Shown piece after piece: positions 57,571 to 64,000 of a DNA stretch of 64,000 nucleotides. The position numbers were made by a program, and so were the translations under genes. How positions within the stretch are numbered: the first letter of the stretch is position 1; each line of letters begins with the position of its first letter. The DNA comes from Natrinema soli (GTDB lineage Archaea > Halobacteriota > Halobacteria > Halobacteriales > Natrialbaceae). Below the pieces are notes generated by a model. That model worked only from the letters and a program-made list of their open reading frames with translations, did no database searches and was not told the origin of the DNA. The stretch spans positions 85,934-149,933 of the forward strand of contig NZ_JAQIVI010000022.1 in NCBI RefSeq assembly GCF_028618695.1. Reading direction: 5' to 3'.

Positions 57571-60500
57571 ATGAAACAGACGGCCGAACAGAGCGGGCCG
57601 CATAGCGTGCAGGGCCTCGAAACCGGCCTGGAAGCACTGCGCCAGGGCCCAGAGTTCCGGGGGCCCGTCGAGACGTTGGACGGCCACCACTGTAACGATC
57701 ACTTCGCACAGATCTACGAGTCGGACGAGGAGCGGTTCGACGCCGCGATTCCGTTCATACGGCACGGCCTCGATCAGAACGACCGCTGCATGTATATCGT
57801 CGACGAAAGCACGGAAGCGGAGGTGAAAGCGGCGATGCGGGCCGCCGGCCTCGACGTCGATGCCGCACTCGCCGCCGGCACGCTGTCGTTCCACACTATC
57901 CAGGAAACCTACCTCCGGAACGGCACGTTCGACCCTGACGAAATGATCGACTTCTACGCCGAGATGGTCGCGGACGCGACTGAGGAGTACGCGGCACTCC
58001 GCATCATCGCGGAGACGACGTGGCTCCAGGAGGAGACCACGACGGTCGACCAGTTCATTGAGTACGAGGCGAGGGTGAACGACCTCTTTGCCGATGAGGA
58101 TGCGCTCGCAATCTGCCAGTACGACCGCGACGGGTTCCCACCGGAAATCATCCGAAAGATCGTCCGCACCCATCCCCATCTTATCTACAACGGGACGGTC
58201 TGTCACAACGTCTACTATACGCCGCCCGAGGAGTTCTTCGGAGCGGACGAGCCCGCCCGCGAGGTCGACCGGATGCTGGAAACACTATACGACCGGACCG
58301 CGGCCAGAACAGCACTCGAGGACCGCCAGCGCACCCTACGTAAACAGAACGAGATCGTCGCCAGTCCGGACAAGACGTTCGAGGAGAAGCTCCAGGAACT
58401 GTTCGAGCTGGGTTGCGAGCGGTTCGGCCTCGAACTCGGGGCGATGGCCACGGTCGATACCGACGACGACCGGTTCGAGGTTGAGGCCGTCAGCGGCGAC
58501 CACGAGTATTTCGCGCCCGGCGTCGAACTGCCGCTGTCGGAGACGTACTGCACGGCCGCCACCGACATCAAGGCGGCCGGGAGCGTTGCAGACCCGCCCG
58601 AAGAAGGTTATGATGACATTCACGTCTACCAGGAGTTCGGGATCCAGGCGTACCTCGGCACGTACATCGCGGTCGATGGCGGGGCCGATCGGACGTTTTT
58701 CTTCGTCACCGAAACGCCCAGATCAGCGGACTTCTCGGACGATGACCACGCGTTTATCCGGTTGATGGGTCAGTGGGTGAAGTACGAACTGGAACGCCGC
58801 CAGCGCGAACGGTTCTTGCACGAGAGCTACCAGATCACATCCGACCCGGAGCTCTCGTTCGAGGAGAAACTTGAACGGCTGCTCGACCTCGGCTGCGAGT
58901 GGTTCGGCCTCGAGATGGCCGGGATGAACCACCTGCCGTCGTGGGACGGCAAATTCCGCATAGAGCATGGTGTCGGCCTCGGTGTCGACTCCGGGGACGA
59001 GCCAGTGTGGACCGACCCGGGCGAGGGCTGTTTCTGTCGACGGACGATCACGGAGGACAGGCCGGTCAGTTGCGTCGATGTACGCGGAACCGACTGGGCA
59101 CATGACCCGATCTACCAGGAGTTCGGACTGACGAGCTATTTCGGGACGAAGGTGATGAGCGGCTCCACGCCGTACGGCACCCTCTGGTTCGGCAGTACGG
59201 AGCCGCGCGACCGGCCGTTTTCGGACACCGAGCGCACGTTCATCGAGCTGATCGGTCAGTGGGTGAGCTACGAGGTTGAACGGCGGGAGCACAAGCAATC
59301 CCAGCGGGACTTGTACGAAATCGCCGCGGATACGGACCTAGCCTTCGACGAAAAGCTGCAGGCCCTGTTCGACCTCGGCTGCAACCGGTTCGATCTCGAA
59401 CTCGGTGGGATAGCCCAGATCGATCCCGCCACCGATGAGTTCGAGGTCAAATACGCCAGCGACGACCACGATCACCTTGCACACGGTGCCCAGATTCCCC
59501 TGTCGGAGACGTACTGTCGCGTGTTCGCCAACGGCGGGGACACGGCCGGCATCACGGATCCCGTGGGTGATGGATTCGAGGGTTCCCGCGCATACGAGGA
59601 GTTTGGCATGAACGCGTACCTCGGAACTCGGATCAGACTCGATGACGCGCGTGACCGAACGCTGTTCTTCGCCTCATCGGACCCGCGGACGGCGGACTTT
59701 TCGGAGGCGGAGCGTACCTTCCTGCATCTCATGGGCCAGTGGGTGCAGCACGAACTCGAACAGCACCACCGCAAGCTGGAACTGCGCGAGCGCACGGAGT
59801 ATCTGAGTGCACTCATCGAGACCGCGCCCGAATGTATCAAGACCGTCGCCGCCGATGGCACCCTGCTCCAGATGAACCCCGCCGGGCTGGACATGGTGGA
59901 AGCCGACGCGGAGACGGCCGTCACCGGCAACTGTGTCTACGACTTGATCGCCCCCGAGCACCGCGAACGGTTCCGCACGTTCAACGAGCGGATCTGCCAG
60001 GGTGAATGTGGGACGTTGACATTCGATATCATTGGCCTGGAGGGCACACGCCGCCACATGGAATCGCACGCGGCACCACTCCATCGCCCCGATGGAACCA
60101 CCGTCCAGGTAGCGCTGACCCGCGACATCACCGAACAGGTCGAGCGCGAAAGCGAACTCGAACGGGCGCTCGATTTGCTCGAGAAAACCGAGCAGGTTGC
60201 GGATGTTGGCGGCTGGGAGATCGATCTGAACACGCAGGATGTGTTCTGGTCCGACCATATCTTCGAGCTCCTGGAGGTGGACGCCGACGAGGAACCGTCA
60301 CTGGACGAGGCACTCGACATGTACCACGAGGAGGACAAGCCGATCGTGATGGATGCCGTCGAGAACGCGCTCGCCTCCGGCGACCCCTTCGACGTTGAGG
60401 CCCGGATCCGGACGAACAGCGGCGAGGTACGCTGGCTGCGGCTGCAGGGAGCACCAGAGACTGCCGACGATGACGTCGTTTCGCTCCGCGGGGCGGCCCA

Positions 60501-61248
60501 GGATATCACCACGCGCAAACAGCGCGAGCAGCGACTCGAAGAGGTGATCGAGCAATTGCAACAGTCGAACGATCGATTGAAGCAGTTCGCGTACGCCGCC
60601 TCCCACGACCTGCAGGAGCCGCTGCGGATGGTCTCGAGCTATCTCCAGCTTCTCGAAGATCAGTACAGAGAGGACCTCGACGGGGACGCCCAGGAGTACA
60701 TTGATTTCGCCGTCAACGGGGCCGACCGGATGCGGGAGATGGTTACCGATCTCCTCGCGTTCTCGCGGGTCGAGCAGGCCGACGGCGCGTTTGAACAGGT
60801 CGAGTGTGATGCTATCCTTGACCGGGTATTAGACGATCTTCAGGTCAAAATCGAGGAAAACAACGCCGAGATCACGGTGCAGTCGCTTCCGACGGTGGTG
60901 GGTGAGCGTAGCCAGCTCGAACAGTTGTTCAGTAATCTCGTGTCGAATGCCCTCAAGTATCGTCGTGACGACCCGCCAGAGGTCGATATCCGGGTCGAGA
61001 ACCGGTCCGACTGCTGGGAGTTTTCAGTCGCCGATAACGGGATCGGGATCGACCCCGACAAGACTGACCGGATCTTCGAAGTGTTCAAACGGCTTCACCA
61101 GAACAATGAGTACCCAGGTACTGGGATCGGCCTCTCACTGTGCCAGAAAATCGCCGAGAACCATGGTGGGGATATCTGGGTCGAGTCCGAACCTGGCGAG
61201 GGATCGACGTTCTTCGTCACGCTCCCGAAACAGGGCCCGGATCAATAG
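57571..61248 (+). CDS. Hybrid-sensing histidine kinase (MEDS, 3 GAF, 2 PAS)
   Basis: 1225 aa, soluble. Order: MEDS domain (about 45-225; HFAQIYESDEERFDAAIPFI onward), three GAF domains starting with near-repeat helices near residues 268, 428 and 590 (EEKLQELFELGCERFGLELG, EEKLERLLDLGCEWFGLEMA, DEKLQALFDLGCNRFDLELG), PAS domains near 746 and 878, then HisKA with AYAASHDLQEPLRMVSSYLQ (phosphoryl His near 1012) and HATPase with LFSNLVSNALKYRRDDPPEV, DNGIGIDPDK and GTGIGLSLCQ. TTTAAA lies about 30 bases before ATG 57571. The partner response regulator follows at 61262. Each GAF has a Cys in a similar loop (SETYC, GCFCR, SETYC). Confidence 0.93.
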   Translation: MKQTAEQSGPHSVQGLETGLEALRQGPEFRGPVETLDGHHCNDHFAQIYESDEERFDAAIPFIRHGLDQNDRCMYIVDESTEAEVKAAMRAAGLDVDAALAAGTLSFHTIQETYLRNGTFDPDEMIDFYAEMVADATEEYAALRIIAETTWLQEETTTVDQFIEYEARVNDLFADEDALAICQYDRDGFPPEIIRKIVRTHPHLIYNGTVCHNVYYTPPEEFFGADEPAREVDRMLETLYDRTAARTALEDRQRTLRKQNEIVASPDKTFEEKLQELFELGCERFGLELGAMATVDTDDDRFEVEAVSGDHEYFAPGVELPLSETYCTAATDIKAAGSVADPPEEGYDDIHVYQEFGIQAYLGTYIAVDGGADRTFFFVTETPRSADFSDDDHAFIRLMGQWVKYELERRQRERFLHESYQITSDPELSFEEKLERLLDLGCEWFGLEMAGMNHLPSWDGKFRIEHGVGLGVDSGDEPVWTDPGEGCFCRRTITEDRPVSCVDVRGTDWAHDPIYQEFGLTSYFGTKVMSGSTPYGTLWFGSTEPRDRPFSDTERTFIELIGQWVSYEVERREHKQSQRDLYEIAADTDLAFDEKLQALFDLGCNRFDLELGGIAQIDPATDEFEVKYASDDHDHLAHGAQIPLSETYCRVFANGGDTAGITDPVGDGFEGSRAYEEFGMNAYLGTRIRLDDARDRTLFFASSDPRTADFSEAERTFLHLMGQWVQHELEQHHRKLELRERTEYLSALIETAPECIKTVAADGTLLQMNPAGLDMVEADAETAVTGNCVYDLIAPEHRERFRTFNERICQGECGTLTFDIIGLEGTRRHMESHAAPLHRPDGTTVQVALTRDITEQVERESELERALDLLEKTEQVADVGGWEIDLNTQDVFWSDHIFELLEVDADEEPSLDEALDMYHEEDKPIVMDAVENALASGDPFDVEARIRTNSGEVRWLRLQGAPETADDDVVSLRGAAQDITTRKQREQRLEEVIEQLQQSNDRLKQFAYAASHDLQEPLRMVSSYLQLLEDQYREDLDGDAQEYIDFAVNGADRMREMVTDLLAFSRVEQADGAFEQVECDAILDRVLDDLQVKIEENNAEITVQSLPTVVGERSQLEQLFSNLVSNALKYRRDDPPEVDIRVENRSDCWEFSVADNGIGIDPDKTDRIFEVFKRLHQNNEYPGTGIGLSLCQKIAENHGGDIWVESEPGEGSTFFVTLPKQGPDQ

Positions 61249-61261
61249 GCTGAGAGATCGC

Positions 61262-61702
61262 ATGAATACCATCGATATTCTGCTGGTTGAAGACAATGAT
61301 GGCGATATTCACCTGATCGAGCGGGCGTTCGATAGCCGGGAGCTGCCGGGAACACTCCACGTCGTCCAGACCGGAGATGACGCGCTTGACTGGCTGTATC
61401 AGCGCGACGCGTTTGCCGAGGCACCACGCCCCGACCTCGTGCTCCTCGATCTGAACCTGCCGGCCACGGATGGTCAAGATGTGCTGAAAGAAATCAAGTC
61501 AGATCCCGGTCTGAAACGGCTCCCGGTTATCATCCTGACGAGTTCACAGGCCGATGACGATCTGGCGGATGCATACACGAAGTACGCCAACGCCTGTCTC
61601 CTCAAGCCTGTTGACCCGGAGGAGTTCGCGGATCGCATCCAGTCGCTCGTTGACTTCTGGGTATCCACGGCAACACTTCCACCCGGTATCGACACCGGCT
61701 GA
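61262..61702 (+). CDS. Single-domain response regulator (Rcp1-like)
   Basis: 146 aa from ATG 61262, 13 bases after the kinase stop. Receiver residues are all present: acidic pair DILLVEDNDGDIHLIERAFD, phospho-acceptor in PDLVLLDLNLPATDGQDVLK (second D of LLDLN), the Thr/Ser in VIILTSSQADDDLADAY and Lys in ANACLLKPVDPEEF. The C-terminus is short with no output domain, the type that acts by protein-protein contact. It is the obvious partner of the kinase at 57571. Confidence 0.92.
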   Translation: MNTIDILLVEDNDGDIHLIERAFDSRELPGTLHVVQTGDDALDWLYQRDAFAEAPRPDLVLLDLNLPATDGQDVLKEIKSDPGLKRLPVIILTSSQADDDLADAYTKYANACLLKPVDPEEFADRIQSLVDFWVSTATLPPGIDTG

Positions 61703-61783
61703 CGGACCGATCGGAGCGCTCGAACCACCGACTCTGTCGCGGATCCCTATTGGCTTTCCTTTCACAAGTCTTCTTGTGATGTG

Positions 61784-61971
61784 ATGACGAGTGTCGTGGT
61801 AGGGATGTCCTCCACTCCGACCGCGCGCCATACAGGCGATGACGCCGACGTCGTGGGCGCAATCGACCGGTCTGGTGGGTGCGAGCGGTTTATCATCGCG
61901 GATCTGTCGCAGGAGGGATGTGGCGTGCCATCCTCGACGCAGAAGCGTCGACACTCCGTATCTGGCGCTAA
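61784..61971 (+). pseudogene. Frameshifted small haloarchaeal protein
   Basis: The frame from ATG 61784 reads DADVVGAIDRSGGCERFIIA with DLSQEG, and the adjoining frame continues WRAILDAEASTLRIWR to a stop at 61969-61971. Joined by a one-base shift near 61920 they make a protein of about 60 aa with the layout 'IADLSxEgxWlAxxxxEAsTLxxWR' that I associate with a small uncharacterised haloarchaeal family (DUF7556-like, from memory). Either this is a decayed gene or the site marks a programmed event; decay is simpler. The rest of 61703-62064 is gene-free. Confidence 0.4.
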
Positions 61972-62064
61972 CTTTGTAACTGGAGGGCAAGAACCATCGG
62001 AAGCACGCGGAGAGAAGCCGGGTGTGGAAACACGCCTCATCGAGACCGTCCGCGGGACGGGGTG

Positions 62065-62946
62065 TCAGTCGTCGGCAGCCGTCTCGATTTCACCGGCGTC
62101 CGTGACCTCGATGCCCCCGGCGAGTTCGGTGGTGGGGTACGGCATGTCGATCCCCTCGGCGTCGAAGCGCTCTTTGACGGCCTCGATGAACCGTGCGCGG
62201 ACCGCTCCGTAGCTGTTCTCCTCGGGGTCGATCCAGATCCGCCCTGAGAGTACGACAGCTGAGTCGCCGAGTTCCGTGACGGGGGCGGCCGGGTTGGGGT
62301 CCGCGAGTACGCCCTCGATGTGCGATCCCTCGTCGATGATCGCGTCGCGTGCTCGTTCGATGTCGTCCTCGTAGCCGATGCCGAAACCGACCGACACCCG
62401 GCGTTCCTCGTTTGCCTCGTTGTTCACCAGGGCTGCGTTTGTGAGGTCGCTGTTTGGGACAGTGACGAGTTGATTGTCGAACGTGTCGAGTTTCGTCACA
62501 CGGAGTTGGACTTCGCGCACCACGCCGGAGTTGCCGTTCCACTCGATCCAGTCGCCCGCCGTGAATGGCTCGTCTTGGATGATGAACACGCCGGCGACGA
62601 AGTTGGCGATCAGGTCTTGGGCAGCGAAGCCGATCGCGAGCGCAAGCGCACCGGCGAGGATCGCGAATGCGGAGAGTACTACACCGAAGCCAGAGACCGT
62701 CGCGGCCAGTGCCACCGCCACGACGGCGACCATCACGACGGTCGTACTCACGGCGAGATCGATGAGTGTTCTGTCGAAGTCACGATGTTCGAGACCGCTC
62801 TCTACTGCCCGGGTCATGAAGTACTTGCCGAGCAGGTAGATGATTGCAAATGCGATAACGAACAGGACGACAGTCGTGACCGCACTAACGAGTGACGGGA
62901 CGTACTGCTGTGGATTGAGGGGAGATCCCTGTTGAAGTGGTATCAT
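62065..62946 (-). CDS. MscS-family mechanosensitive channel
   Basis: 293 aa from ATG 62946. A GC-poor TATAGAG lies about 35 bases upstream on the minus strand. Three helices: VTTVVLFVIAFAIIYLLGKY, VVMVAVVAVALAATVSGFGV and the pore helix ILAGALALAIGFAAQDLIAN, followed by FVAGVFIIQDEPFTAGDWIE, WNGNSGVVREVQLRVTKLDT and FDNQLVTVPNSDLTNAALVN. It ends DAEGIDMPYPTTEL. It is close in size and sequence to the channel at 29396. Confidence 0.92.
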   Translation of the reverse strand: MIPLQQGSPLNPQQYVPSLVSAVTTVVLFVIAFAIIYLLGKYFMTRAVESGLEHRDFDRTLIDLAVSTTVVMVAVVAVALAATVSGFGVVLSAFAILAGALALAIGFAAQDLIANFVAGVFIIQDEPFTAGDWIEWNGNSGVVREVQLRVTKLDTFDNQLVTVPNSDLTNAALVNNEANEERRVSVGFGIGYEDDIERARDAIIDEGSHIEGVLADPNPAAPVTELGDSAVVLSGRIWIDPEENSYGAVRARFIEAVKERFDAEGIDMPYPTTELAGGIEVTDAGEIETAADD

Positions 62947-62995
62947 AGAGCACTCTCCAGGGACCACGTGGTCTCTCTATAACCAACTTTCGCTA

Positions 62996-63602
62996 GACAG
63001 TGTCTAATCAACGAGCGAGCAGTTCTTGGAATCAGCTGTCATGGAACTCCAAGAACCGCTCACCGTCACGCTCGAAGCAGATCCGCTTCACTGCTGGGAT
63101 GACAAGAGCACCGCAAGCGTCCTCAGAGCACTCGTGGGGCTTCATTCGACAGGTCTATCGCTTCGTGAAACCGCCGTGAAGATCGGCACTGAACAGCACT
63201 GGCTGTATGGCGCAATCGATGTCGAGACGAAACTCCTGCTCGGAGTTCACCTTTCAGAACGTCGAGGAACCGATCCAGCTGCTACGTTTCTCGGCTAGCT
63301 GGCCGAGAAACACGACTTCTCGGAGACGACGGTTCTCGTCGATGAAATGGCTATTTGACCGCCCTCGCGCGGTGCGACTTGAGCGAGCACCTCGATTATG
63401 TCAAGCGGAACCTGATTGAGAAATGGTTCCAGACGCTTGTGATGCGGATCGATCGGTTCCATCAGACGTGGATGGGACGGCGAGCCAGCGCCCAACGCTG
63501 GCTCGCTGCCTTCAGGTACTACTACAATGCGCAACGACCGAATCAAGCGCTCGATAACCGAACTCCCGCTGAGAAAGTGATGGAACAATGATTAGACCGT
63601 CC
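62996..63602 (+). mobile_element. Decayed IS6-type element (type B)
   Basis: AGTGTCTAATCAACGAG at 62998 and, on the minus strand at the right end, GGTCTAATCATTGTTCC are matching ends. Frames between include LRALVGLHSTGLSLRETAVK, EQHWLYGAIDVETKLLLGVH, AEKHDFSETTVLVDEM, then a shifted NLIEKWFQTLVMRIDRFHQT and AFRYYYNAQRPNQALDNRTP with AEKVMEQ. An internal deletion joins the HTH part to the catalytic part, and a stop interrupts the second half. The fragment at 26724 belongs to the same type. Confidence 0.7.
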
Positions 63603-63705
63603 GGCTGTGAGTGATCTTTCGGGTCGGAAACGATTGCTAATTCGACTGAGGTCGTGTATTTTAGCCTACTAACCACTCCCATAGTTCCATCTTCCAGCAT
63701 CGTGT

Positions 63706-64000
63706 TCAGATAAGCTGATTCCACGCAAAGGCGAACGATCTGAGCCACTCATCAGCCGTTTCCGCGTATGCGTTGCTAAAGCAATTTGAGAACGAATAGG
63801 TTCGTCGTTTTACCTCTCGGAAGACACATTCAACACTGTTCCGATTTCCATAACGTTCGTATCTGAAATCAAGGCCGTGTCGTTGACAGGCGTAGTTCAG
63901 TGCTTTGTCGCCGTCAACGAGAAACACGGCATCATAATGATCAAGATAACTTTTGCAAATATGGACTGAGGAACTGGTCGATCCAGGACTTGGCGAACCC
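63706..64000 (-). mobile_element. IS6-type element (type A, copy 3), runs off the window
   Basis: The minus strand gives an uninterrupted C-terminal transposase half: DHYDAVFLVDGDKALNYACQ, RHGLDFRYERYGNRNSVECV and FREVKRRTYSFSNCFSNAYA, then ETADEWLRSFAFAWNQLI with a stop. The end sequence on this strand is CAGCTTATCTGAACACGATG, as at 2555 and 1795. Its 5' part lies beyond 64000, so whether it is intact cannot be judged; the upstream 24 codons remain open. Confidence 0.7.

Overview
The window is haloarchaeal (class Halobacteria) DNA. The predicted proteins are strongly acidic and rich in Asp, Glu and Val, and codon third positions are GC-rich. Family-level markers agree: three intact regulators with the bacterio-opsin-activator type helix-turn-helix, an Orc1/Cdc6 initiator, amphi-Trp and putative-sensor domain proteins, an archaeal NikR and a MEDS-GAF-PAS histidine kinase. 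Several genes have an A/T-rich TATA-like box about 25-30 nt before the start codon, as expected for leaderless archaeal transcripts. Insertion-sequence debris, truncated genes and an orc1/cdc6 gene embedded in repeats suggest an accessory replicon (megaplasmid or secondary chromosome) or an integrated part of one.

Layout. 0-6 kb: a dihydrodipicolinate-synthase-like aldolase, two decayed IS6-type elements around a truncated dehydrogenase gene, then orc1/cdc6 flanked on both sides by repeats of the type ACACcTCTATCGAaGTGT (candidate replication origin), then a decayed IS5-type element. 6-15 kb: small soluble and membrane proteins, two methyltransferases, a DHFR/RibD-like reductase, VOC proteins and one intact plus one decayed HTH-10 regulator. 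15.6-21 kb: an ABC-2 exporter operon, a sensor-domain membrane protein and an HTH plus two-small-membrane-protein operon. 21.2-25.5 kb: a TetR regulator facing an ABC exporter across a long palindrome, another HTH-10 regulator and a membrane glycosyltransferase. 25.8-35 kb: a decayed toxin-antitoxin pair, then genes for membrane and osmotic functions (amphi-Trp protein, two MscS channels, YihY/BrkB, DUF389, CPBP protease).

35.4-45.7 kb: a co-directional catabolic block. A 165-aa protein and two UbiD-like proteins overlap as ATGA. They are followed by an acyl-CoA ligase, an acyl-CoA dehydrogenase, a biotin carboxylase/BCCP subunit and a carboxyltransferase subunit, ending in a truncated MaoC-like hydratase. 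The last five look like activation, oxidation and carboxylation of a branched acyl-CoA. 45.8-49.4 kb: an alpha/beta hydrolase, a GyrI-like protein, the third HTH-10 regulator and a DoxX-like membrane protein.

49.4-53.6 kb: the most unusual locus. An ArsR repressor heads a tightly overlapping operon with six SRPBCC (AHSA1-like) domains in four proteins, two of which are tandem fusions, plus one full and one internally deleted DHFR/RibD-like protein. 54-57 kb: an HxlR regulator divergent from DoxX, and an RcnA/NiCoT-like metal transporter divergent from NikR. 57.5-61.7 kb: a 1225-aa MEDS-3xGAF-2xPAS histidine kinase and its response regulator. 62-64 kb: a third MscS channel and two further decayed IS6-type elements, one running off the end. 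No rRNA, tRNA or CRISPR array was recognised.
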